Shown here: one piece after another, positions 36,218 to 44,031 of the stretch
Numbering within the stretch: position 1 is the stretch's first letter
How the letters are laid out: each line of letters begins with the position of its first letter
Origin: Candidatus Roseilinea sp.
Lineage (GTDB): Bacteria > Chloroflexota > Anaerolineae > J036 > Brachytrichaceae
Reading direction: 5' to 3'
NCBI GenBank assembly: GCA_025998955.1
Contig: AP024676.1
Span: 1,922,001 to 1,986,000, forward strand
DNA length: 64,000 bases
Notes under the pieces: model-generated
What the model was told of the DNA's origin: nothing
Database searches by the model: none
The model's input: the letters and a program-made list of their open reading frames with translations, nothing else
Position numbers and translations under genes: made by a program

Positions 36218-36880
36218 ATGAAGTTCTTTCTAGACAGCGCCATCGTAGATGAAATCGCCTACGCGCTCGACGCGTGGGATATTGACGGCGTAACGACCAA
36301 CCCGCGCCACGTGTTGGCATCCGGCAAGCCGATGCTGCAGGTGATCCGCGAGATCGGCAAGCTGATCGAGGGCACGGACAAGACCGTATCGGTAGAGGTC
36401 AATCCGCACTACAAGACGGCGGACGAGTTCGTGCGCGAAGGCCGCAAGCTGGCGTCCATCCATCCCAACTTCGTGATCAAGCTGCACTGCATCGAGCCGG
36501 CCTTCAAAGCGATTCCTATCCTTGCCAAAGACGGCATCCGCGTGAACGTCACGTTGGTCTTCAACGCGGTACAGGCGCTGGCCGCCATGCGCGCCGGCGC
36601 GTACTACGTCTCGCCGTTCATCGGCTGGAAGGAAGCCAACGCCGAGGAGACGCGCAGCTTGATCGCCGACATCGTCGAGATCCGCGACAATTACGGCTTT
36701 GGCACCGAAGTGCTGGTCGCTGCCGTGCGCAACGGCCGGCAGATCGCCGACGCCGCCGTCGCTGGCGCAGACATTGTCACCGCGGCGATGGCCGTGTATC
36801 AAGATGCCTTCGACCATCCCTACACGCGCGATGGCCTGGCCAAGTTTCAAGAGTTTTGGGACAAGGGTAAGTACGAGTGA
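36218..36880 (+). CDS. Transaldolase of the FSA/TalC type
   Basis: 220 residues, the short class I aldolase form (fructose-6-phosphate aldolase/TalC). MKFFLDSA at the N-terminus, GVTTNP at 24-29 and the Schiff-base lysine Lys88 (NFVIKLHC). It departs from the standard family after TTNP (RHVLASGK) and at YVSPFIGWKEAN, so substrate preference may differ. It would split the ketose made by the upstream isomerase into a three-carbon acceptor product and an aldehyde for the next dehydrogenase. Close coupling to the permease genes supports a catabolic role. Confidence 0.88.
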   Translation: MKFFLDSAIVDEIAYALDAWDIDGVTTNPRHVLASGKPMLQVIREIGKLIEGTDKTVSVEVNPHYKTADEFVREGRKLASIHPNFVIKLHCIEPAFKAIPILAKDGIRVNVTLVFNAVQALAAMRAGAYYVSPFIGWKEANAEETRSLIADIVEIRDNYGFGTEVLVAAVRNGRQIADAAVAGADIVTAAMAVYQDAFDHPYTRDGLAKFQEFWDKGKYE

Positions 36881-36951
36881 AGCGTTCGATCTTTCATTTC
36901 CCAGTGATCACGATGACCGGTTACCAATTACCGACGACGGATGGATGAAAG

Positions 36952-38397
36952 ATGACAAATCCAAACATCATGAGCGATCCAAAAAAGTTCCTCATCGGCG
37001 GCCAATGGCGCGCCGGCCAAAAGACGTTCGAACTGCGATTCCCCTACACCGGCGAGTTGGTCGCCGAGATCTACACGCCAAGCGACGACGACCTCGAAGC
37101 GGCCGTGCAAGCGGCACAGCGCGGCGCGCGGATCATGCGCAAGATGCCGGCGCACGAGCGCTCGGCCATCCTGCGCCGTCTGCACGCCCAGATGGAAGCG
37201 CGCACGGAAGACCTGGTGAATGCGCTGGTGCTGGAGGGCGGCAAGACGAAGAAAGCTGCGCGCGGCGAAGTGGCGCGCGCCAAGCAGACCGTCTTCGTCG
37301 CGTCCGAAGAAGCGCGGCGCATCCCCGGCGAGGTCATCAACATGGATTGGACGAAGGACGGCGAGAACCGCATCGGCATCGTGCGGCGCTTTCCACTCGG
37401 CATCATCTTGTGCATCGCGCCGTTCAACTATCCGCTCAACCTGGCTTGCCACAAGGTCGCGCCGGCCCTGGCAGCCGGCAACGCCTTTATCCTCAAGCCG
37501 GCCAGCGCCACGCCGCTCTCGGCGCTGTTGCTGGGTGAGATGCTGCTCGAAGCCGGCGTGCCGCCCGAGGCCGTCAACGTGGTGACGTGCAGCGGCGCGC
37601 AAGCCGAAAAGCTGGTGCGCGACGAGCGCATCGCCATGTTCTCCTTCACCGGCAGCAGCGAGGTCGGCTGGCACCTGAAGCGCGTGTGCGGGCGCAAGCG
37701 CAGCGCGCTGGAGCTGGGCGGCAACGCCGCGGCCATCGTGCACGAGGACGCCAACATCGGCTACGCTGCCAAGCGCATCGCCTTCGGCGGGTTCACCAAC
37801 GCCGGCCAAAACTGTATCAGCGTGCAGCGCGTGCTCATCCATCGCCCGATCTACAACGAGGCGGTCGAGACGCTGCTCGATGAGATCAATGCGCTGAAGG
37901 TCGGCGACCCGCGATTGGAAGAAACGGACGTCGGCCCGATGATCACCGAACGCGCTGCGATGCAGGCCGAAGCCTGGGTGGATGAGGCGCTGACGCAAGG
38001 CGCGCGCAAGCTACTGGGCAACGGTCGCCAGGGCGCCCTGCTCCACCCCACCGTGCTGAGCGACGTGACCCGCGAGATGAAAGTGAGCTGCCAGGAGGTG
38101 TTCGCGCCGGTGCTCACGGTCAGCCCCTACGACACGTTCGAGGAAGCCATCGAGTTGGCCAACAGCACCGACTACGGCCTGCAAGGTGGTGTGTTCACGC
38201 GCGATATGGGGCGCATCATGAAAGCCTATGACGAGATCGAAGTGGGCGGCTTGCAGGTGAACGACGTATCCACCTTCCGCGTGGATCACATGCCCTACGG
38301 CGGCGTGAAGGCCAGCGGCATGGGCCGCGAGGGCGTCAAATATGCCATCGAGGAGATGACCGAGCCGAAGTTGATGGTGATCAATTTGAATGCATGA
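36952..38397 (+). CDS. Aldehyde dehydrogenase (lactaldehyde/GAPN-like)
   Basis: 481 residues. ALDH fold with IAPFNYPLNL, the catalytic Glu in ALELGGNA and Cys in NAGQNCISVQR. This group includes lactaldehyde, glyceraldehyde-3-phosphate and sulpholactaldehyde dehydrogenases. In this operon, after an isomerase and a transaldolase, it probably oxidises the three-carbon aldehyde released by aldol cleavage. The ATG at 36952 is used here; the ATG at 36973 (MSDPKKFLIGG) is equally plausible. Confidence 0.88.
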   Translation: MTNPNIMSDPKKFLIGGQWRAGQKTFELRFPYTGELVAEIYTPSDDDLEAAVQAAQRGARIMRKMPAHERSAILRRLHAQMEARTEDLVNALVLEGGKTKKAARGEVARAKQTVFVASEEARRIPGEVINMDWTKDGENRIGIVRRFPLGIILCIAPFNYPLNLACHKVAPALAAGNAFILKPASATPLSALLLGEMLLEAGVPPEAVNVVTCSGAQAEKLVRDERIAMFSFTGSSEVGWHLKRVCGRKRSALELGGNAAAIVHEDANIGYAAKRIAFGGFTNAGQNCISVQRVLIHRPIYNEAVETLLDEINALKVGDPRLEETDVGPMITERAAMQAEAWVDEALTQGARKLLGNGRQGALLHPTVLSDVTREMKVSCQEVFAPVLTVSPYDTFEEAIELANSTDYGLQGGVFTRDMGRIMKAYDEIEVGGLQVNDVSTFRVDHMPYGGVKASGMGREGVKYAIEEMTEPKLMVINLNA

Positions 38398-38413
38398 TGC
38401 GGTGGCGCTCGCA

Positions 38414-38532
38414 TGTTAGCGCGTTTTGCGCTTTGCATGTGTCGTCCTGCGTCTTCCGTCACACGATGCGTGATATGCCTACAGGACACTCGACACCTCG
38501 CACCTGAATACCCGACCCCTGATACCCCAGCC
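38414..38532. repeat. Heptamer array before the threonine synthase gene
   Basis: About 17 units of 7 bases (gcgtttt, gcgcttt, gcgtctt, ccgtcac ... cgacacc, ctgatac) fill the whole spacer between the dehydrogenase and the threonine synthase gene. It contains the 13-mer cgtcctgcgtctt at 38443-38455, which recurs in the arrays at 45265 and 45953. Confidence 0.85.
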
Positions 38533-38536
38533 CATC

Positions 38537-39760
38537 ATGCACTCCTATCTCTCCCATCTCGAGTGCTCGTATTGCGGCGCGACCTACTCCGCCGATGAGA
38601 TCCATACCACCTGCCCAAAATGCGGCAAGGTGCTGCTGGCGCGCTACGACTTGCAGGCCGCGCGCCAACACTTGACGCCGCAGGTCATCCGCCGGCGACC
38701 GATGAACATGTGGCGCTGGTTCGAGATCATGCCGGTGCGCGACCCGGCCAACGTGGTCACGCTGGGGGAGGGTTGCACGCCGCTGCTGCCGGCAGGCCGG
38801 TTGGGTGAACAGCTCGGCACGGACCGGCTGTGGATCAAAGACGAAGGGCTCAACCCGACCGGCAGCTTCAAAGCGCGCGGCCTCTCGGCGGCGGTGTCCA
38901 AGGCGAAGGAGCTAGGGATCAAGGCGATCGCGATTCCCTCGGCGGGTAACGCGGCTTCGGCACTGGCGGCCTACGGCGCGCGCGCCGGCATGACCGTGTA
39001 TCAGTTCATGCCACAAGACGTGCCGGAGATGATGCGCAAGGAGGGCTATCAGTACGGCGCGCGGGCCTATCTGGTGAAAGGGCTGATCAACGACGCCGGC
39101 AAGCTGGTGCGCGAGGGCGCCAAGCACAAGGGATGGTTCGACGTGTCCACGCTGCGCGAGCCGTACCGGCAAGAAGGCAAGAAGACGATGGGGCTGGAGC
39201 TGGCCGAGCACTTCGACTGGACGCTGCCCGACGCAATCATCTACCCGACCGGTGGCGGCACCGGCATCGTCGGCATGTGGAAGGCGTTCGACGAGTTGGA
39301 GCAGCTCGGTTGGATCGGCCCCAAGCGCCCGAAGATGATCGTCGTGCAGGCCGAAGGTTGTGCGCCGATCGTCCGCGCGTTCGAGGCTGGCCAGCGCCAC
39401 GCCGAGCTATTCCCGGACGCGCACACGATCGCGCCGGGCATCCGCGTGCCGGTCGCCATTGGCGACTACCTGATCCTAGACGCGGTGAGACAGAGCGGCG
39501 GCACGGCGATCACGGTCAGCGACGAAGAGATCATCCGCGACATGCGCGAGATGGCGCGGCTGGCCGGCGTGTTCGCCTCGCCGGAGGGCGCGGCCACGCT
39601 CTCGGCTTACAAGACACTGCGCGCCGGCGGCTTTCTCTCGCCGGCCGATGTCACGGTGCTCTTCAGTTGTGGCAGCGCCTTCAAGAACGCCGAGTTGATC
39701 GCGCCGGAGCCGCTGCCGGTGCTCGACCCGAATCGGCCGGATGTGCTGGAGGCGGTGTAG
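38537..39760 (+). CDS. thrC: Threonine synthase
   Basis: 407 residues. N-terminal zinc ribbon (CSYCGATYSADEIHTTCPKC) and a PLP type II fold with the cofactor lysine in GSFKARG. It converts O-phosphohomoserine to threonine. The zinc-ribbon form is common in this phylum. Cysteate synthase of methanogens descends from the same family, so a non-threonine role cannot be excluded from the sequence alone. The gene follows the carbohydrate operon but a heptamer array intervenes. Confidence 0.85.
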   Translation: MHSYLSHLECSYCGATYSADEIHTTCPKCGKVLLARYDLQAARQHLTPQVIRRRPMNMWRWFEIMPVRDPANVVTLGEGCTPLLPAGRLGEQLGTDRLWIKDEGLNPTGSFKARGLSAAVSKAKELGIKAIAIPSAGNAASALAAYGARAGMTVYQFMPQDVPEMMRKEGYQYGARAYLVKGLINDAGKLVREGAKHKGWFDVSTLREPYRQEGKKTMGLELAEHFDWTLPDAIIYPTGGGTGIVGMWKAFDELEQLGWIGPKRPKMIVVQAEGCAPIVRAFEAGQRHAELFPDAHTIAPGIRVPVAIGDYLILDAVRQSGGTAITVSDEEIIRDMREMARLAGVFASPEGAATLSAYKTLRAGGFLSPADVTVLFSCGSAFKNAELIAPEPLPVLDPNRPDVLEAV

Positions 39761-39820
39761 TGGAAGCCTAGGTGTAAGGCTCTCAACCACAGTGAGAGCA
39801 TGAAAGAAGGAACAACCAGC

Positions 39821-40765
39821 ATGCTCCTCATCACCGAATGGATGCCTGTAGGCGTTGACCGCCTCGAAGCATTCGGCCCGACCACTTACGACCCCGACCT
39901 CTGGCGCGATCGGCTGCGCCTGTTCGAGCTGCTCGCAGAGTGCGAAGCGCTGATCGTGCGCAACCAGACGCAAGTGGACGCCGAGTTGCTCGCGCATGCA
40001 CCCAGGCTCAAGGTCGTCGGCCGGCTGGGCGTTGGGCTGGACAACCTCGACTTGAACATCCTGCGCGAGCGCGGTATCACCATCGTCACCGGCGGTAACG
40101 CCAACGCCATTGCCGTGGCCGAATACACCCTCGCGGCGATGCTAGCGCTGGCGCGCAAGCTGCCCGCCGCTGACTGCAGCACGAAAAGCGGTGCATGGGA
40201 TCGTGCGGCGTTCGGCGCGGGCATCGAACTCTACGGCAAGACGCTCGGCCTGATCGGACTGGGCGACATCGGCGCGCGTGTAGCCAAGCGCGCCGATGCG
40301 TTCGGCATGCGTATCATCGCCCACGATCCGCTCATCACGCCGAGCCACTTGGCCGCGGCCGAGTTCGGCGTGACGCTCATGGCGCTGGACGATGTGCTTC
40401 GCGAGAGCGACTTCGTTTCGCTACATGTGCCGCTCCTGCCCACGACAGCCCACTTGATCAACGCCGAGCGCCTGGCGCGCATGAAGCCGACGGCCATCCT
40501 CATCAACACCAGCCGCGGCGGGATCGTAGACGAGGCGGCGCTAGTTCAGGCGCTGAGCGAGCGACGTCTGGGCGGCGCAGCGCTCGACGTGCGCGCGCAC
40601 GAGCCACCGGGCGAGGCCGACCCGCTGACGCACTTCGAGAACGTGCTGCTCACGCCGCACATCGCCGGCCTGACCGCCGAGTCGCAAGCCCGCGTATGCA
40701 CGGCGGTCGCCGAGGACGTGCTGCGCGTCCTGCGCGGCGAGAAGCCGGTGTTCACCATCAAATAA
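39821..40765 (+). CDS. D-isomer-specific 2-hydroxyacid dehydrogenase
   Basis: 314 residues from the ATG at 39821, which has GAAGGA 11 bases upstream. Rossmann motif GLGDIGARVAKRADAFG and the catalytic set Arg (NTSRGGIVDE), Glu (RAHEPPGEADP) and His (TPHIAG). Closest in form to phosphoglycerate dehydrogenase without a C-terminal ACT domain; other members act on (S)-sulpholactate or other short 2-hydroxyacids. Located 60 bases after threonine synthase. Confidence 0.85.
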   Translation: MLLITEWMPVGVDRLEAFGPTTYDPDLWRDRLRLFELLAECEALIVRNQTQVDAELLAHAPRLKVVGRLGVGLDNLDLNILRERGITIVTGGNANAIAVAEYTLAAMLALARKLPAADCSTKSGAWDRAAFGAGIELYGKTLGLIGLGDIGARVAKRADAFGMRIIAHDPLITPSHLAAAEFGVTLMALDDVLRESDFVSLHVPLLPTTAHLINAERLARMKPTAILINTSRGGIVDEAALVQALSERRLGGAALDVRAHEPPGEADPLTHFENVLLTPHIAGLTAESQARVCTAVAEDVLRVLRGEKPVFTIK

Positions 40766-40930
40766 CAGTGCTGCAGTCGCTGAACGGCGAGCCCGATTTC
40801 TAAAGCGCAGCTACCCGCAATTCTGCGGCTGACGACCTTGCCACGACCCGTCCCTTACGGACAAAACAATCAACCGGCTTTTACCGATCCTCTGTCCCGT
40901 CACGACAAACGACAATCACCGGCATTTGAC

Positions 40931-41461
40931 TCAACGGCAGCACACACCGGCGCTGTCCGGCGGATCTGACCGAATAGCATCAAGCCCGATCATCGCGCCA
41001 TCGGCCGGTGCACAGCACACTGCCCCGCTGCCTTGCGCTAACCACCAGTCATCGCGCAGTTTGCACGTGGCGCGCACCGGCTCGACCGAGACGATCAGCG
41101 CATCGCCCTCCACACGCAGAGAAGCGAAGGTGTAGTGCACAGCGGGATTGGTGGCGTCGCCCCACTCGAACTTGACCTCGGCATGGCCGTTCAGGCCGAC
41201 GTCGCTTTCGACCTTGCGCCAGATGCCGAGGAATTTGCGCACGGGCATGTATTCTCGTTCGCGCTCATCGGCCACATCCCAAAGTTGGACGATGACTTCT
41301 TCCCACTGCCGCAGGCGCGCACCACAATCGAGCGAGCGAAAGCTCGCCGTCTTGATCTCGGTGACGTGATAGCCGGGTCGAATGCGCCGGCCAGCACATT
41401 CGAGGACGAGGCGCTTATCTGAGTTAGGCTGGAGCTGCGTGACGAGATCCATGGCGCGCAT
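40931..41461 (-). CDS. DUF6428 protein of an arsenic operon
   Basis: 176 residues from the ATG at 41461. The pattern PGYHVTEIKTASFRSLDCGA then WEEVIVQLWD and EYMPVRKFLGIW matches DUF6428, a family I associate with arsenic operons. The C-terminal tail contains two Cys-Cys pairs (GAVCCAP and GVCCR), which could bind arsenite or another thiophilic metal. It is the last gene of arsR-arsC-arsC-DUF6428. Function unknown; a metalloid chaperone or sensor is a possible role. Confidence 0.75.
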   Translation of the reverse strand: MRAMDLVTQLQPNSDKRLVLECAGRRIRPGYHVTEIKTASFRSLDCGARLRQWEEVIVQLWDVADEREREYMPVRKFLGIWRKVESDVGLNGHAEVKFEWGDATNPAVHYTFASLRVEGDALIVSVEPVRATCKLRDDWWLAQGSGAVCCAPADGAMIGLDAIRSDPPDSAGVCCR

Positions 41462-41543
41462 GGTGGGTGTATGCCGATTCGAATGACGCGCGTGGTGCGT
41501 TAATGATGCTCGATTGCTCGAGTAGCGTTGCCGGTGAGGGCGG

Positions 41544-41996
41544 TCAACGCTGGGCTGCTGCGACGTGCTTTGCCCGTTCCTGTGCAACGAACGCTTCGAT
41601 GGCAGCCTTGATCTGGTCGCGCACTTCACGGAACTTGGCCAGCCTTTCTTCTTCTGTACCCTCGAAAGCCGCGGGATCGTCGAACTTCCAATGCAGCCGG
41701 TGTTGCACACCCGGCCACACCGACGGGCAGCGCGCTTCGGCGTCGGCACACACGGTGACGAGGTAAGCGAACAGTTGCCTGCCGAGATACTCGCGGAGGC
41801 TCTTGGAATATTGCCCCTCGACGCTGATACCGATCTCGTTCATGACCCGGACGGTAAACGGGTTCATGCCTTTCGGTTCCAGACCGGCGCTGTAAGCGTT
41901 GAACAGATCGCTGGCGTAGTGGCGCAGGAACGCCTCGGCCATCTGGCTGCGGGCCGAGTTGCCGGTGCACAGGAACAACACGTTGGACTTAGGCAT
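41544..41996 (-). CDS. arsC: Arsenate reductase-type low-molecular-weight phosphatase
   Basis: 150 residues. P-loop CTGNSARS at Cys10, with Cys83 and Cys90 as the probable redox pair. Nearly the same as the protein at 3041-3496. A GGAGG ribosome site lies 6 bases before the ATG, inside the end of the preceding arsC, with an 8-base overlap, so the two are translationally coupled. Confidence 0.92.
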   Translation of the reverse strand: MPKSNVLFLCTGNSARSQMAEAFLRHYASDLFNAYSAGLEPKGMNPFTVRVMNEIGISVEGQYSKSLREYLGRQLFAYLVTVCADAEARCPSVWPGVQHRLHWKFDDPAAFEGTEEERLAKFREVRDQIKAAIEAFVAQERAKHVAAAQR

Positions 41997-42429
41997 GAGA
42001 AACCTCCTGGTTCATTTCGACAAATGTTCTGAATCGCTCGATCAACCCGTCCCGCACCTTTCGGAAGGCCTGAAGCTTGGCTTCATCACCCACCACGGCA
42101 GCAGGATCGGGAAAACTCCAGTGAATGCGCCGGTAATGACCCGGTAAAAAGGGACAAGTCTCGGCAGCGTCGTCACACACGGTGATGACGGCGTCGAAGG
42201 GCTGGCCGATGAACTGCTCGTAAGTCTTCGAATACTGGCTGCGGATGTCCACGCCGATCTCGTCCATGACGCGAATGGCAAAGGGATTGACGCTGGTCGC
42301 TTTGGTGCCGGCGCTGAAGACTTCATAGCGATCGCCGCCCAGCCAGCGCAGAATGCCCTCGGCCATCTGGCTGCGCGCCGAATTGGCCGTGCAAAGAATG
42401 AGCACACGTTTCTTTGGAGTGTCGGTCAT
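41989..42429 (-). CDS. arsC: Arsenate reductase, low-molecular-weight phosphatase fold
   Basis: 146 residues from the ATG at 42429, chosen because the paralogue at 2605-3054 begins there; ATG 42441 would add four residues. P-loop CTANSARS (Cys13), Cys85 and Cys92. Follows arsR by 20 bases. Part of the intact copy of the duplicated ars module. Confidence 0.92.
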   Translation of the reverse strand: MTDTPKKRVLILCTANSARSQMAEGILRWLGGDRYEVFSAGTKATSVNPFAIRVMDEIGVDIRSQYSKTYEQFIGQPFDAVITVCDDAAETCPFLPGHYRRIHWSFPDPAAVVGDEAKLQAFRKVRDGLIERFRTFVEMNQEVSHA

Positions 42430-42449
42430 CGTCGGTTTCATGCGAACAT

Positions 42450-42809
42450 TCAACATTCGGCGCGCGCGTCGCTCACCGCATTCGGGTCGAACAGGCTGCA
42501 CAAGATAGGATAGATCTGCGCTAAGTAAGTCTTATTGACTCGGTAGTAGGCCCAGCGTCCTTCGCGCCGCACCTCGATCAAGCCGGCCTCACGTAAGACG
42601 CGCAGGTGATGTGATACCAAGTTCTGAGGCATCGTCATCGCCGCCTCGATATCGCACACGCAGCGCTCTCCACGGGTGAGGAGGGCGAAGATGCGCAATC
42701 GGTTCGGCTCGCCCAACAGCCTAATCAGTGGATGCACCTGATCGAGTTCAACCGGGGCTGATTGCCGAATGCTTTCAACCGAGACGAACGCGCCACTCGT
42801 CATATCCAT
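42450..42809 (-). CDS. arsR: ArsR-family arsenic-responsive repressor
   Basis: 119 residues. Winged helix-turn-helix with the metalloid motif ERCVCDIE (Cys50, Cys52) in the position of the classic ELCVCDL. First gene of the minus-strand ars operon, which it should repress until arsenite binds. Its C-terminal 36 residues match the arsR fragment at 2444-2554, evidence of an ancestral duplication. Confidence 0.92.
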   Translation of the reverse strand: MDMTSGAFVSVESIRQSAPVELDQVHPLIRLLGEPNRLRIFALLTRGERCVCDIEAAMTMPQNLVSHHLRVLREAGLIEVRREGRWAYYRVNKTYLAQIYPILCSLFDPNAVSDARAEC

Positions 42810-42815
42810 CTGCGT

Positions 42816-42832
42816 TGATACAACATGATACA
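42816..42832 (-). promoter_or_regulatory. Candidate ArsR operator
   Basis: The 7-base sequence tgataca occurs twice, 10 bases apart (42816 and 42826, plus-strand reading), ending 7 bases upstream of the arsR start. Direct repeats one helical turn apart at this position suit a repressor site, but no dyad is present, so this is tentative. Confidence 0.35.
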
Positions 42833-42851
42833 GACTGGTGTTAAGCGAGGG

Positions 42852-43391
42852 TTAAGCGCAGGGGCTTGTGTAGTGGCAGCGCCACTCATCCGCGCCGGAG
42901 CGCTCGTATAACCGCAATTCCCACCGGACAGGCGCGGCTACATCTACCATCGCGCGCCCCAAGGTAGCTAGCGCCACGTGCTGTTCCGGCGGGAATTCGT
43001 AGGCCAGGCTGAGATGCAGCCAATCCTTCAACCGCAACGCCTCTCGCCGGCCGGCCGATTGCGCCAACCAAGCAAACGCACGTGCCAGATCCTTCAGCCA
43101 GGGCGATTCGATGAGCAGGCCGTGAAAGCTCGGCTCGAACATTGCGCCGGTGATGGTGATTGAAGGCGGTCGCGGTGCAGCGCGCAATGCCTCGGCAGCC
43201 GCGTTGACGTAGATGGGCAACGCTGTCGGCGCATCGCGAAAGAAGCCGACGAGCGTGATATGCGGGGGATAGCGATGCGCCGCGTTCGGCCCGTGTTCGG
43301 CGCGCACGCGTGCGTAGTAGGCGTCCAGTTGGTCGGCCAACGGGCCGGTCGGGCACGCATACACGATCAACTCGAGCGATGCGTCACCCAT
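42852..43391 (-). CDS. 2H phosphoesterase in the phosphonate operon
   Basis: 179 residues from the ATG at 43391, which overlaps the preceding stop by 8 bases. Two His-x-Thr/Ser motifs, PPHITLVGF and WLHLSLAY, define the 2H phosphoesterase fold, which opens cyclic phosphodiesters. It is the last gene of the C-P lyase operon. The C-P lyase pathway makes 5-phosphoribosyl 1,2-cyclic phosphate, normally opened by PhnP; no phnP is in the operon, so this protein may take its place. That role is inferred from position and chemistry only. Confidence 0.75.
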   Translation of the reverse strand: MGDASLELIVYACPTGPLADQLDAYYARVRAEHGPNAAHRYPPHITLVGFFRDAPTALPIYVNAAAEALRAAPRPPSITITGAMFEPSFHGLLIESPWLKDLARAFAWLAQSAGRREALRLKDWLHLSLAYEFPPEQHVALATLGRAMVDVAAPVRWELRLYERSGADEWRCHYTSPCA

Positions 43392-44031
43392 ACTTCTCGA
43401 TGAAGACATGCACATCGCGAAAGTCATCGAAGCGTGCTTCGAGCGTCGCGCGATCCCAATCCCACCATGAGATGCGCAAGAGCTTCTCGATCAAGGCATC
43501 ATCGAAGCGCTTGCGAATGCGCCGCGCCGGAACGCCGACAACGATCTCATACGGCCCGACATTCTTCGTCACCACTGCACCCGCGCCAACAACTGCACCA
43601 ATGCCGATGTTTACGCCGGGCATCACCGTGGATGCATGGCCTAGCCAGACATCGTGCCCGATCACGCACCGATGTGCGCGTCGCCAATCGAAGAACGCAG
43701 CGTCGTCTGTCTCGCCCAGACCATACTCGACCCGCCGGTAGGTCATGTGATGCGGCGTGACGCGATCCATGGGGTGATTGCCGGGGTTGATGCGCACATG
43801 CGAGGCGATGGAACAAAACTTGCCCACCATCGTGTAGATGATCGAGACGTTATCGGCGGCGTAACTGTAGTCGCCGAATGTCGCCTCGATGATCGAGCAG
43901 CCCGGGCCAATGTCCGTCCATGCGCCGATCCAACTATCCATGACGAACGAAGAGGGATGAATCGTCGGCCGTTCACACAGCCTTTTCGGTGTATGTGCAC
44001 GATCTGTTGGAAAGAGGTCAATGTAATGCAT
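43384..44031 (-). CDS. Hexapeptide-repeat acetyltransferase of phosphonate operons
   Basis: 215 residues from the ATG at 44031. Left-handed beta-helix hexapeptide repeats (CSIIEATFGDYSYAADNVSI; later HDVWLGHASTVMPGVNIGIG) of the family that regularly accompanies C-P lyase genes. The substrate is probably an aminophosphonate or a pathway intermediate. It overlaps phnM upstream by 14 bases and the 2H phosphoesterase downstream, consistent with tight co-translation. Confidence 0.88.
   Translation of the reverse strand: MHYIDLFPTDRAHTPKRLCERPTIHPSSFVMDSWIGAWTDIGPGCSIIEATFGDYSYAADNVSIIYTMVGKFCSIASHVRINPGNHPMDRVTPHHMTYRRVEYGLGETDDAAFFDWRRAHRCVIGHDVWLGHASTVMPGVNIGIGAVVGAGAVVTKNVGPYEIVVGVPARRIRKRFDDALIEKLLRISWWDWDRATLEARFDDFRDVHVFIEKYG

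Noticed and set aside
38537-39760. Cysteate synthase instead of threonine synthase
   Set aside because: The two share a fold, but nothing in the sequence I can read favours cysteate synthase, and threonine synthase is the common form; kept only as an alternative in the annotation.
40814-40827. Terminator after the hydroxyacid dehydrogenase (ccgca-attc-tgcgg)
   Set aside because: The stem is only 5 bp and there is no T-run; too weak to call.
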